Assembly: GCF_014192395.1 (NCBI RefSeq)
Contig: NZ_JACHXW010000026.1
Location: 46,498 to 110,497 of the forward strand
From: Paenibacillus endophyticus
GTDB taxonomy: Bacteria > Bacillota > Bacilli > Paenibacillales > Paenibacillaceae
Direction: 5' to 3'
Length of the DNA: 64,000 nucleotides
The position numbers and the translations under genes are program-made. Below are positions 16,547 through 25,383 of this stretch, piece by piece; position 1 is the first letter of the stretch, and each line of letters starts with the position of its first letter. The notes under the pieces were generated by a model that did not search any database, was not told where the DNA came from, and was given only the letters and a program-made list of their open reading frames with translations.

Positions 16547-18358
16547 GTGAAGCGTTTTAAAATTCGGTTAAACAATATTAGCTTGCGTGCCAAGCTTACA
16601 ATCTCATTCATTGCCATGATCGTTTTATCTCTTACGATCATGGCTTTTGGTTATTTCATTAAGAGCTCCGACGTGATTTTGAGCAATGCGAGCCAAACAT
16701 CGTTAGGTCTCGTCAGAATGAGCAATCAATCTATAGAAGCAGAGCTGGATCGCGTCGAACAAAGCGCAATTAACATGCACCTAGATGCTGATTTTTTTCA
16801 ATTTTTTAATACGGGGGATTTTGAACAAAAAAGTATTGAATACGAATCGAATCGCAAGATCACAAGAACGCTTCAGAAGTATTTTCCCACTTCAGCTAAT
16901 TTGTTTTCCGTCAATCTAGTGACGAAAGACTTTACATTTGGGGAGTCGCCTAGTTTCTGGATCCCCCGAAAGGAATATTCGCAGTTCAATATTTATAAAA
17001 TCGGCCAACAGTCCATTCGCAATACGAGTTGGATTCCTACGTACAACTTGCTTGAGCAATTTTATTCCACAGCCCCTACCGACAGAGAACAATATGTGTT
17101 TACCGCAGCCAGATTAATGAATTTCGCCATGGTACGCAATAATATTCTCATTCAGATGGATCCTCATATTGAGCGTCCTGTTCTCATCGTGAATTTTAGT
17201 GAATCTATGTTAGAGAACGCTCTGAAGGGAAGTCTGACGGTCGATGACTCCTATTATAGCATCTTCACGAGTGCTGGCTCCCATGTGTCTAGTTCTGCTC
17301 AAATCAGAAATCAGGCGTCCGTCAGCCAGGAATGGATACGTCACGCTGTTGCCCAAAAAAGCGGTACGGAATACATAACGATTGACGGAAGGAAGATGGT
17401 CGTTTGCTTTGATACGATGAAAGTGACCGGGTGGTTATCGGCCGTATTTATTCCCTATGACAATCTGAAGAAAACCGTTCCTAATATGAATGACTATACG
17501 ATTTACTCCATGGTCCTCATCGCTTTATTGTCTATTCTTTTGGCCTCTTTTCTATCCGGTAGGATTGTCCTGCCTTTAACGAAATTGATGTACGGTATCA
17601 ACCGTATGGGAGACGGCAATTTCAATAATAAAATAGAGCTTTCCGATACCAAAGAAGTTAATGTCATCATTCGCAAGTTTAATCAAATGAATGATAATAT
17701 ACACAATCTGATCAAAGAAAATTATGAAACCCACTTGAAAGAGATGGAGGCTGAGCTGAAAGCTCTCAATTTTCAATTTAATCCCCATTTTTTGTATAAC
17801 ACTTTGAACATTATTAATTATTTAGCGATTGAAAATAAACAAGCATTAATCAGCAGGATGCTGGTCGAGCTTTCTGAAATGCTGGAATATACGGCTAAGA
17901 ATACGGGCAAAGTGATTTTCTCGAAGGATGTTCAATACCTTAAAAATTACGTTTTTATTATGAGCAGCAGATTTGAAGATAAATTTACCGTAACCTATGA
18001 CATTGATCCGGCATTGTACCATTATTCGGTGCCGAAATTTTTCTTGCAGCCCTTTATCGAGAATGCGTTAATTCATGGTCTAGAGGACATGGTAGAGGGT
18101 GGAACGATTCGCGTTTCGGGAAAAATGGAGGAGAATTCACGGATCTTTACGATTCAGGATAATGGGAAAGGCATGAGCCGAGACACCATACGGCGCGTAC
18201 TTCGGACAGATGACGATCCAACACAGGTTGACAGCTCCATTGGGATTAAAAATGTCAATCAGCGCATCAAATTGTTATACGGATCTGACTATGGTGTGCA
18301 TATTAAGTCGGAAAATGGTCATGGGACAACGGTTTCGATGATACTCCCTCTAGAGTGA
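16547..18358 (+). CDS. YesM-type sensor histidine kinase (603 aa)
   Basis: Membrane sensor kinase that heads a sugar-transport operon. Order: N-terminal helix at about 14-37, extracellular sensing region to about 318, second helix at about 319-340, HAMP, His414 in FNPHFLYNTL, then HATPase_c with N-box FIENALIHG and G-box DNGKGMS. The start GTG at 16547 is preferred over the in-frame GTG at 16538 because the latter lies inside the SD AGGGGTGA. Its cognate regulator is most likely the YesN-type protein at 21723, separated from it by the three transporter genes but co-directional. The system probably senses the imported sugar or its binding protein outside the cell. Confidence 0.88.
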   Translation: MKRFKIRLNNISLRAKLTISFIAMIVLSLTIMAFGYFIKSSDVILSNASQTSLGLVRMSNQSIEAELDRVEQSAINMHLDADFFQFFNTGDFEQKSIEYESNRKITRTLQKYFPTSANLFSVNLVTKDFTFGESPSFWIPRKEYSQFNIYKIGQQSIRNTSWIPTYNLLEQFYSTAPTDREQYVFTAARLMNFAMVRNNILIQMDPHIERPVLIVNFSESMLENALKGSLTVDDSYYSIFTSAGSHVSSSAQIRNQASVSQEWIRHAVAQKSGTEYITIDGRKMVVCFDTMKVTGWLSAVFIPYDNLKKTVPNMNDYTIYSMVLIALLSILLASFLSGRIVLPLTKLMYGINRMGDGNFNNKIELSDTKEVNVIIRKFNQMNDNIHNLIKENYETHLKEMEAELKALNFQFNPHFLYNTLNIINYLAIENKQALISRMLVELSEMLEYTAKNTGKVIFSKDVQYLKNYVFIMSSRFEDKFTVTYDIDPALYHYSVPKFFLQPFIENALIHGLEDMVEGGTIRVSGKMEENSRIFTIQDNGKGMSRDTIRRVLRTDDDPTQVDSSIGIKNVNQRIKLLYGSDYGVHIKSENGHGTTVSMILPLE

Positions 18359-18371
18359 AAGCCCTTTCACT
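18354..18371 (+). terminator. Short hairpin after the kinase gene
   Basis: AGTGAAAG / CTTTCACT stem with a 2-nt loop spanning the stop codon; no T-run follows. Likely a processing or attenuation element rather than a full terminator. Confidence 0.35.
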
Positions 18372-18472
18372 GAAAAGTCCACTATTCAGCGATTTTTAGA
18401 GTAGGCTGGCGATAGTCCTTCCCCTTATGATGAATAGGTAAATAAAAACATACAAAAGGGAAGGTGCAGCAA

Positions 18473-19765
18473 TTGCAAAAAGGATTTTATATTGCTCTTA
18501 TGGCAGTAATTCTGTTAACCGGTTGTAGCGGACAATCGAACAGTTCGAATGTGAAAGAGGAGTCGGGGAAAGGCGACAAGGTGATTGAACTGAACTTCTG
18601 GCGTCCCCAAGCAAAAGAAATAGAAGATGATTTCTACGCGAAACGAATAGAAGAATTCAACAAAAAAAATGAAGGAAGAATTAAAGTCAAGATGGAAGTC
18701 ATCACCCGCGGCAATTCTTTTGCTTATGAAGATAAAATAAATGCAGCCGTAGCTTCTCATACTTTACCCGATATCGTTGCTATGGATGGTCCGAACGTAG
18801 CCAATTACGCGTCCTCGGATATCATTATTCCATTGGATGATTATTTTACTCCAGAGGATATGAGCGATTTCGTACCTTCAATCGTTCAGCAGGGCACATA
18901 TCAGGGGAAATTTTATGCGGCAGGTCTGAATGAGTCTTCGGTTGTTCTTTTCTATAACAAAAAAATCATGGATCAATACGGGATCACGCCTCCGGACAAA
19001 ATGGAGAATGCATGGTCATGGGACCAATGGTATGACGTTATGAAGAAGACCTCTAAAGAGGGCGTGTTCGGGACAAACATGATCAATGATAAAGGCGAAT
19101 GGATGACTTACGCCTTTGAGCAATTCTGGATATCCAATGGAACGGATATTGTCAATAAAGAAGGGACGAAAGCCGAGGGATTTGTAAACAGTCCTCAAGG
19201 AATCGAAGCGGCCACCTTTTTGAAAAAATTGGCCGACGAGAAGCTGTTCAATATCGATCCGAAACCAACCGAATTTGAAGAAGGCAAAGCGGCGACCAAG
19301 CTTGGTGGGCCATGGAATATTCCGGGATTTGAAGATTATCCTGATTTAGAGTGGGGCATCACTTATTTTCCTAAAAAAGCAGGCGGTACTCAAACCGCAC
19401 CTTCAGGCAGTTGGGCTGTGGGCATATCCGCAGACAGTAAATATCCAAAGGAATCGGCAGAATTCCTACAATGGTTCACCAATACTGAAGGCTCAATGGG
19501 AATGGCGAAAGTAATCAGCATGCCGGCCAGCCGGAAATCTGCATTTGAAGGCATGTCGGAGTATGACAACCTTCCGCTGCGTGTCATTAAGGAGCAGGTG
19601 ACGACAGTTTCCAATGCCAGACCGGTTACACCGGCCTATCCGGTGCTAACGCAGAAATTTGCCGAAGCATTGACGGATATTATGATGGGTGCGGATGTGA
19701 CAAAATCGCTGAATAATGTGGCCAAGACGTATGACGAGGAATACGAGCGCAACTTTGCTGAGTAG
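18473..19765 (+). CDS. Extracellular sugar-binding lipoprotein, MsmE/UgpB type (430 aa)
   Basis: Substrate-capture lipoprotein of the second ABC importer. The signal peptide ends in the lipobox LLTGC followed by a Ser/Asn/Gly linker; the mature part starts IELNFWRPQ and has family hallmarks such as FYAAGLNESSVVLFYNKKIMD and GGPWNIPGF. The TTG at 18473 is preferred to the GTG at 18464 because the latter is part of the SD AAGGTG. Length of about 430 is normal for family-1 binding proteins for oligosaccharides. Permeases follow at 19856 and 20792, and kinase and regulator flank the set. Confidence 0.88.
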   Translation: MQKGFYIALMAVILLTGCSGQSNSSNVKEESGKGDKVIELNFWRPQAKEIEDDFYAKRIEEFNKKNEGRIKVKMEVITRGNSFAYEDKINAAVASHTLPDIVAMDGPNVANYASSDIIIPLDDYFTPEDMSDFVPSIVQQGTYQGKFYAAGLNESSVVLFYNKKIMDQYGITPPDKMENAWSWDQWYDVMKKTSKEGVFGTNMINDKGEWMTYAFEQFWISNGTDIVNKEGTKAEGFVNSPQGIEAATFLKKLADEKLFNIDPKPTEFEEGKAATKLGGPWNIPGFEDYPDLEWGITYFPKKAGGTQTAPSGSWAVGISADSKYPKESAEFLQWFTNTEGSMGMAKVISMPASRKSAFEGMSEYDNLPLRVIKEQVTTVSNARPVTPAYPVLTQKFAEALTDIMMGADVTKSLNNVAKTYDEEYERNFAE

Positions 19766-19783
19766 CCTGCTTGATGAATGGAT

Positions 19784-19819
19784 GCGGCAAGGGCATACCC
19801 ACATATGCCTCTCGCCGCG
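19784..19819 (+). terminator. Intercistronic hairpin between binding protein and permease
   Basis: Interrupted stem: GCGGC and GGCATA pair with TATGCC and GCCGC around a CCCACA loop. It follows the binding-protein stop codon and precedes the permease, as in the first operon; it probably lowers expression of the downstream permeases relative to the binding protein. Confidence 0.6.
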
Positions 19820-19855
19820 TCTTTCGTTTACCCCACTTGAAGAAAGGAAGGATTC

Positions 19856-20776
19856 ATGATGGAGGCGACTCGTGTTGTCCAGCCCAAAAGTGAAACGGTG
19901 TCGCTCGGCCGCCAGAAGCGCAGAGAGCGGCTTGTCGGTTATTCGTTCATCACACCGGCGACATTACTGCTCTTGTTGTTTCTAATTCTACCATTTGTGC
20001 TCGCGATCTCATTCGGATTCACGAAGTTTAATCTTTTAAGGCCGGATAAGATCCAGTTCATTGGCCTGGAGAACTATAAAACATTGTTCCAGGATAGCTT
20101 GTTCTATAAATCGCTTTGGAACACACTATATTTCACTGCTATCGTTGTACCCGTTCAATGCACAGTTGCCCTCATTCTGGCGCTTCTAATCAATAATAAA
20201 TTAAAGCTTCGGAATATTTACCGAATCGCCTATTTCAGCCCTGTCGTTACATCAATGACGGTGATTTCTATTCTCTGGATCTCTCTCTATAATCCTAACG
20301 AAGGCTTAATCAATTCGGCTTTAAACTTCTTGGGAATTTCCAACCAGCCATTCCTAAGAAGTGCGAGTCAGGCTATGAATTCAATCATTTTCATGTCCGT
20401 ATGGCAGGCAGCCGGTTACCAGATGATGATCTTTCTTGCCGGCCTTCAAGGAATTCCTAAAGACTTGTATGAAGCTTCAGCTATAGACGGAGCGAACAAA
20501 TTTAAACAGCTTCGGTATATTACGATTCCAAGCCTTTACAACGTCATCGTATTTGTAGTAACAATTACAACGATTCAAGCCGTTAAGCTGTTCATACAGC
20601 CTTACATCATGACGAATGGCGGCCCGGAAAATTCGACGAGAACGCTTGCTCTGCTTATTTACCAACAAGGCTTTCAGTTCAGGAACGCGGGATATGCTTC
20701 AGCCATTTCCGTAGTTTTTTTCGTCCTGGTCGTGCTTATCTCTTTTTCCATCAAAAGATTTTTTAAAGATCGCTAA
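19856..20776 (+). CDS. Sugar ABC transporter permease, MsmF/UgpA type (306 aa)
   Basis: Membrane subunit with six predicted helices, the N-terminal LVGYSFITPATLLLLLFLILP segment, and the EAA loop EASAIDGANKFKQLRYITIP for ATPase contact. The start is ATG preceded by AAAGGAAGG. It forms a heterodimer with the product of 20792. No ATPase gene is in the operon, so a shared MsmX-like ATPase encoded elsewhere is expected. Confidence 0.9.
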   Translation: MMEATRVVQPKSETVSLGRQKRRERLVGYSFITPATLLLLLFLILPFVLAISFGFTKFNLLRPDKIQFIGLENYKTLFQDSLFYKSLWNTLYFTAIVVPVQCTVALILALLINNKLKLRNIYRIAYFSPVVTSMTVISILWISLYNPNEGLINSALNFLGISNQPFLRSASQAMNSIIFMSVWQAAGYQMMIFLAGLQGIPKDLYEASAIDGANKFKQLRYITIPSLYNVIVFVVTITTIQAVKLFIQPYIMTNGGPENSTRTLALLIYQQGFQFRNAGYASAISVVFFVLVVLISFSIKRFFKDR

Positions 20777-20791
20777 GGAGGTGCTCCCTAC

Positions 20792-21622
20792 ATGTCCTTC
20801 AAGAGAACGAACTTGCTATTGAATATAGTCAACATGCTAATCGCTCTGCTCTTCATTACCCCGCTGCTATGGATGGTGGTATCCTCATTAAAACCTGAAA
20901 ATCAGATCTTTGCAGACTTGAGCTCAATTAAATCGCTCATTCCGATAAATCTCACCTTTGATAATTACATTGACGCATTCAATCGGATACCTATGATGAA
21001 ATATTTGTCTAACAGTTTGTTTTATGTTTCGATTATTTCTATTAGCGGCCTTGTAGTCAACTCGATTTGCGGTTATGCGCTTGCCAAACTGGAATTCAAA
21101 GGCAAGGATGTCACTCTCACGGTTATTATCGCCTTGTTGATTGTACCCTTTGAAAGCATTCTAATGCCGCTGTACTTTATCGTGAATAGCCTCCATTGGG
21201 TCGATACCTGGCTGGCTATGATTGTCCCGTTCGTGGCGAACTGCTTCAGTATTTTTATGTTCCGCCAGTTTTTTATGGATATTCCGAATGAGATTCTGGA
21301 GTCGGCGTCAATCGACGGTTCTACTGCGATGAGAAGTTTTGCGAGTATTGTCGTCCCCTTGTCTGGACCGGTATTTGCTACGGTCTTTATTCTGGACTTC
21401 ATCAGCCACTGGGGCGATTTCATGTGGCCCATCCTTGTTACTACAGGCGAGTCAATGCGAAATGTCCAATTGGGTATACAGACCTTTTTTACGTTACCAC
21501 CAATCTATTACGGTCAGATTATGGCCACGCTTACCTTCACGACGATTCCGATTATTATATTATTTTTGTTTCTGCAAAAATACTATGTTCAAGGGATTAC
21601 TAGCTCGGGAATAAAAGGTTAA
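20792..21622 (+). CDS. Sugar ABC transporter permease, MsmG/UgpE type (276 aa)
   Basis: Partner permease with six helices, TPLLWMVVSSLKPENQIF at the first periplasmic loop, and EAA loop ESASIDGSTAMRSFASIVVP. AAGGAGGTG lies ahead of the ATG, only 15 bp after the previous stop codon. The family's C-terminal QKYYVQGITSSGIKG is intact. The response-regulator gene starts 100 bp downstream, on the same strand. Confidence 0.9.
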   Translation: MSFKRTNLLLNIVNMLIALLFITPLLWMVVSSLKPENQIFADLSSIKSLIPINLTFDNYIDAFNRIPMMKYLSNSLFYVSIISISGLVVNSICGYALAKLEFKGKDVTLTVIIALLIVPFESILMPLYFIVNSLHWVDTWLAMIVPFVANCFSIFMFRQFFMDIPNEILESASIDGSTAMRSFASIVVPLSGPVFATVFILDFISHWGDFMWPILVTTGESMRNVQLGIQTFFTLPPIYYGQIMATLTFTTIPIIILFLFLQKYYVQGITSSGIKG

Positions 21623-21722
21623 GATAGGGTGAAGAAAGATCTTTGACTGAAGGATTTGGTTCGCATGATAGCGCCTTGGAAGAGTTTTCCCTGTTAAAAC
21701 CGATGTGGTAGGTGAATGCTCC

Positions 21723-23333
21723 ATGAACAGAATAATGGTAGTCGATGATGAAGCTATTCAGCGCAGAGTGCTTGGCAAGATGATGCGGGAGGCTCTGCCG
21801 GATGGTGAAGTCATGGAGGCAGGCAACGGCATGGCGGCTCTGGAGCTTGCGCGGTTGCATGCCTTCGATATGGTCATTACGGATATCAGAATGCCGATCA
21901 TGGACGGGTTTGGGTTTATCGAGCACATGAAGGAGATTGCACCCGATTGTAAAATTATTATATTAAGCGGATACCGGTACTTTGAATATGCGCAGAGAGC
22001 GATTCAATTAGGTGCGTTCGATTATTTGCTGAAGCCCGTCAAGGAAGAGAGCATCGCGCAGATGCTGGATAAGGTCAAGGAAACCATCCTCAAGGAAAAG
22101 CAGCAAAACATTGAACAGGAAAATATGAAGAGGCAACTGGACAGCAATCTCAATGTATACTTTGAGCACTTGCTTCAGGAGTGGATTCTCGGAAATGCGA
22201 CTACCGGCGCTCAACTTCAAGAGATTCAGCAGCAATATTCTCTTGGCATGTATGGGGCTGTATTCGTGACTAGACTGGTTGAATTACATGCGGAACCCTT
22301 GTCCTTAGAACGAATGGGGGAAATTAGGGATTTAATGCCGGATCAATATTCGACTCACACTGGCTTTAACGGCAGAGTGCTGTCCTTTTTTCCCCCGGAG
22401 GATAAGCGGATCATCATCACCATAATGACAGACGATAGTCCAGCTATCCTATTGAATAGTTTGAATGAATATATTCAGAATTATTGCCGTCAACTGTCGG
22501 AACGATATAATCTCAATGTGACCGTAGGAGTCGGGGAAGTTGGATCTGATTTTTATTTAAGCGCAGCGAAGTCGTATAGAGAAGCTCTGGAGGCAGCCGA
22601 ATTTCGGTATTTTCTCACTGACGATCAGGTGTTTTACTATCGTGAGCTGGCAGGCCGAATGAAACCGATGCACTACGATTTCTTAGAGGCTGCAGCAGTA
22701 TTCAAAGATTGCATTCGAGCATCGAAAACAGAGCTGATTATTCAGCATACGGACGAGGTGTTTCATAGGACTTTGGAAGAAGGCCTGCCTTATCCTAAGC
22801 AATGGCAGAAATCAATCGTGTATCTCATTTATAATATCGCGACTGTAATTAAAGACTTTCTGAGCGAGGAAGATTATCGGAGTACACTGGCCGAAATCGA
22901 GAAACGAATTACTGCATGCGCAACATTTCTTGATTGCAAGAAGGAGTTTCTTGATATTCTCCAGCAAATTATGACGATTCTTCAAAGCTGCCGAACCAGG
23001 AAACATGCGACGATTGTCGAAAGATGCATCAGCTATATAGACAATCATTACATGGAAGATCTCTCCTTGGACTCTGCCGCTCAGCAGATTTTTTTCAGCC
23101 CAAATTATCTGAGCAAAATACTTAAAGATCATTTAGGCGTGTCATTTACCAAATATTTAACAGAAATTCGGTTAAAGAAAGCGATTCAAATGCTTGAAAA
23201 TGGGGATATGAAGGTTTACGAAATTGCCGGTAAAGTAGGATTCAAAGACGATAAATATTTTTATCGGGTTTTTAAAGCAAGGTTCGGCATTACACCTGAT
23301 GATTATCGTAAAAATAACGCATTAAAAGAATAA
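21723..23333 (+). CDS. YesN-type response regulator with AraC DNA-binding domain (536 aa)
   Basis: Cytoplasmic transcription activator. The receiver domain occupies about 1-120, with the acidic pocket VVDDE, phospho-acceptor Asp54 in MVITDIRMPIMDG and Lys104 in YLLKPV. A long linker domain follows, and the AraC/XylS double helix-turn-helix occupies about 430-536 (LDSAAQQIFFSPNYLSKILK, ending FGITPDDYRKN). ATG 21723 gives the canonical MNRIMVVDDE start; an in-frame GTG six codons earlier lacks an SD. It is the likely partner of the kinase at 16547 and probably activates that operon. Confidence 0.9.
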   Translation: MNRIMVVDDEAIQRRVLGKMMREALPDGEVMEAGNGMAALELARLHAFDMVITDIRMPIMDGFGFIEHMKEIAPDCKIIILSGYRYFEYAQRAIQLGAFDYLLKPVKEESIAQMLDKVKETILKEKQQNIEQENMKRQLDSNLNVYFEHLLQEWILGNATTGAQLQEIQQQYSLGMYGAVFVTRLVELHAEPLSLERMGEIRDLMPDQYSTHTGFNGRVLSFFPPEDKRIIITIMTDDSPAILLNSLNEYIQNYCRQLSERYNLNVTVGVGEVGSDFYLSAAKSYREALEAAEFRYFLTDDQVFYYRELAGRMKPMHYDFLEAAAVFKDCIRASKTELIIQHTDEVFHRTLEEGLPYPKQWQKSIVYLIYNIATVIKDFLSEEDYRSTLAEIEKRITACATFLDCKKEFLDILQQIMTILQSCRTRKHATIVERCISYIDNHYMEDLSLDSAAQQIFFSPNYLSKILKDHLGVSFTKYLTEIRLKKAIQMLENGDMKVYEIAGKVGFKDDKYFYRVFKARFGITPDDYRKNNALKE

Positions 23334-23412
23334 AAACGGAATGTCAAAGATACGGATTAAAGAACAAGCTTTAGCGCATCTTAGAGGAAAAGCATCAAAG
23401 GAGTGCATCATA

Positions 23413-23694
23413 ATGGCAAGAAGACGGCGGTATGCGGTGCCGGGGATTGAACAAGAGATGCGGAATTTCAAGGCGGATGTAATGAGGCGTGAAGGCTATG
23501 CGGTTGACCCGAATCGTCCGGATGACGTGAAATATGAAGTGGCCAAGGAACTGGGCATACCACTGCAGCCTGGCGACAATGGTGATTTAAGTACGGAATC
23601 AGCTGGCCATATTGGCGGTAAAATTGGCGGTTCCATGGTGCGGGAAATGATCCGTCAAGCCCAGGCTCAGCTTGCTAACGATGATAAATCGTAA
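23413..23694 (+). CDS. Small acid-soluble spore protein, alpha/beta type (93 aa)
   Basis: DNA-coating spore protein. It carries the alpha/beta SASP architecture: VPGIEQEMRNFK in place of the usual VPGAEQALDQMK, the GPR-protease-like segment KYEVAKELGI, then a C-terminal GGKIGGSMVREMIRQAQ (normally GGEITKRLV). It is longer than the usual 60-70 residues because of an extra segment (MRREGYAVDPNRPDD) between the two helices. The ATG at 23413 is chosen for AAAGGAG before it; the frame is open upstream. Monocistronic, ended by a strong bidirectional terminator. Its presence marks an endospore former. Confidence 0.88.
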   Translation: MARRRRYAVPGIEQEMRNFKADVMRREGYAVDPNRPDDVKYEVAKELGIPLQPGDNGDLSTESAGHIGGKIGGSMVREMIRQAQAQLANDDKS

Positions 23695-23709
23695 CAAAAA
23701 GTAACAAAG

Positions 23710-23753
23710 AGGTTGAATTCGCCTGATCTTACAGGGCGAATTCAACCTTTTTT
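23710..23753. terminator. Bidirectional terminator between SASP and GH125 genes
   Basis: 14-bp perfect stem AGGTTGAATTCGCC / GGCGAATTCAACCT with a T-run on the plus-strand side and an A-run/U-run equivalent on the other; it separates two convergent genes. Confidence 0.85.
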
Positions 23754-23798
23754 CGCATCACTTTCATGAAGTTGGTCCCAGCGTGGCAGCTTATAAAT

Positions 23799-25079
23799 TT
23801 AAATGATATTTTTGTCCATCGCCTTGACAATCAAGGTTGCAAACAAGCTATTGGACCAAGCAAACCATTCGCGGGAGAAGTCAGCCGGGTTATCCGGGTG
23901 GAAGCCCTCATGCATAAAGCCCGTATCGGCGTCCGTATCCATCAGCACTTGAATCAGCTCTTTGATCTCCTCGTCATTATCAGAGGTCAATGCCTGCATC
24001 GAGAGTGCCATATGCCATACATAGCCGCCAGGGGTATGGGGGCTGCCAATGCCTTTGGCATGCTTGCCCTCAAAGTAGAACGGATTATCAAAGCTAAGGG
24101 CAAAGCGGCGCGTATTCTGATAAATCGGATCGTCCGTGCCTACATAACCGATATAAGGGATGGAGATAAGCCCTGGTGTCCCCGCGTCATCCATCAGGCA
24201 ATAATTGCCGAAGCCATCTGTTTCATAGGCATAGATTGGACCATGAGTCGGGTGGTTCACAATACCGTAATGCCGAATGCCGAAATCGATCTCTCTACGC
24301 AGCTTGTCTGCTCGCTCTGCAAGGCGCTCATCCTTATAAATCTCGGTTGCGATTTCAATAATATAGCCTAGCACAACGACAGCGAACATATTCGAAGGGA
24401 TGTTATAGCCAAACACATTGGCATCATCGCTTGGACGGAAGCCTGACCATGTCATGCCCGTATAGTTGGCAGGCATGCCGCGTCCATCGTTTGGCAGAGT
24501 TTCTGTTTCTTGTTTGGTCTGCCTGATAAAATGGTAATTCGAACGCTCTTGATGACGCTGCTCCGTGATCATTACTTCGACGATGGAGGTGAGGGCCTGA
24601 TAACATTCATGGGTGAATATTTCGGTTTGTTCCGCTTCCTTCCAATAAGAGTACATAAGCTGAACGGGAAAACAAAGCGAATCCAGCTCGTATTTTCGCT
24701 CCCACATCCATGGATTCAAATTGCAGTCGTCGGTGTCGCGATAATGGCGGTCGCTTGCCGTTTCATTAAAAGCATTGGTGTACGGGTCAATATTGATATA
24801 GAAGATTTGTCTGGCGATTAAACCGCCGATGATGCGCTGCAGTTGCTCGTCGTTTTTGGCAAACGGAATATAATGGCGAACCTGCTCGGTAGAATCACGC
24901 AGCCACATGGCGGGTATGTCTCCAGTGAATACAAACGTCGTACCGTCATCCAATAATTTGGTTGTTGTTTCTAGCGTGTTAGGAAACGTATTGCGAAATA
25001 GTTGCTGCAGCTTGGGACGATGGGCCAGACGCTTGTCGGCTTCCTCTAGAAAAATTGTAATCGAATTTGGCAATGTCAT
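23799..25079 (-). CDS. GH125 exo-alpha-1,6-mannosidase-like enzyme (426 aa)
   Basis: Glycoside hydrolase family 125, metal-independent inverting enzymes that remove alpha-1,6-linked mannose from N-glycan cores. The signature GDIPAMWLRDSTEQV sits at about residues 53-67, followed by family blocks such as NPWMWERKYELDSLCFPVQL and the C-terminal GSPHTPGGYVWHMALSMQAL. Length is normal and there is no signal peptide, so it acts in the cytoplasm. ATG 25079 is preferred over a start 16 codons upstream because AGGAGG lies eight bases before it. It is divergent from the transporter at 25384 and belongs functionally with GH38 at 31433 and GH130 at 34703. A cre-like box lies in the shared upstream region. 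Confidence 0.88.
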   Translation of the reverse strand: MTLPNSITIFLEEADKRLAHRPKLQQLFRNTFPNTLETTTKLLDDGTTFVFTGDIPAMWLRDSTEQVRHYIPFAKNDEQLQRIIGGLIARQIFYINIDPYTNAFNETASDRHYRDTDDCNLNPWMWERKYELDSLCFPVQLMYSYWKEAEQTEIFTHECYQALTSIVEVMITEQRHQERSNYHFIRQTKQETETLPNDGRGMPANYTGMTWSGFRPSDDANVFGYNIPSNMFAVVVLGYIIEIATEIYKDERLAERADKLRREIDFGIRHYGIVNHPTHGPIYAYETDGFGNYCLMDDAGTPGLISIPYIGYVGTDDPIYQNTRRFALSFDNPFYFEGKHAKGIGSPHTPGGYVWHMALSMQALTSDNDEEIKELIQVLMDTDADTGFMHEGFHPDNPADFSREWFAWSNSLFATLIVKAMDKNII

Positions 25080-25199
25080 TTTATTAGCCTCCTGAAAGTT
25101 GGTCATGTCCTTACTTGACTTACCCAACAGGATGTCACAAGGTCATCAGGACGGCAATATGTATAATTTGCAGGTCGGAAAACGGGTTCAAAAACAACA

Positions 25200-25213
25200 C
25201 AAAAGCGCTTACA
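25200..25213. promoter_or_regulatory. cre-like CcpA site
   Basis: CAAAAGCGCTTACA, or TGTAAGCGCTTTTG on the minus strand, matches 12 of 14 positions of the cre consensus TGWAARCGYTWNCW. It lies between the divergent GH125 gene and the transporter operon and could repress either or both when preferred sugars are present. Confidence 0.5.
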
Positions 25214-25255
25214 GCGCTTTGCTGCAGGCATGTCGAATTTGCTTTGGCACTCGGT

Positions 25256-25291
25256 CAAACCCAGTAACATAAAGGGTTTGGCCTTTTTTTT
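25256..25291 (+). terminator. Terminator-like hairpin in the transporter leader
   Basis: Stem CAAACCC / GGGTTTG with an 11-nt loop and a run of eight Ts. It sits about 90 bp before the permease start codon with no plus-strand gene ahead of it, so it is either an attenuator for a promoter upstream or protection against read-through. A TATAAT at 25335-25340 beyond it may be the operon's -10 box. Confidence 0.55.
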
Positions 25292-25383
25292 CGCTTGCTT
25301 CAGATACGACATATTTATCCTGGCTAGATACCCGCCTATAATTTGGTGCAGAGCGGTACAGGAACAGGAAAGGGGCTTCAAAA

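Noticed and set aside
23766..24371. Plus-strand open frame of 201 codons
   Set aside because: Antisense to the GH125 gene, whose family motifs are clear.
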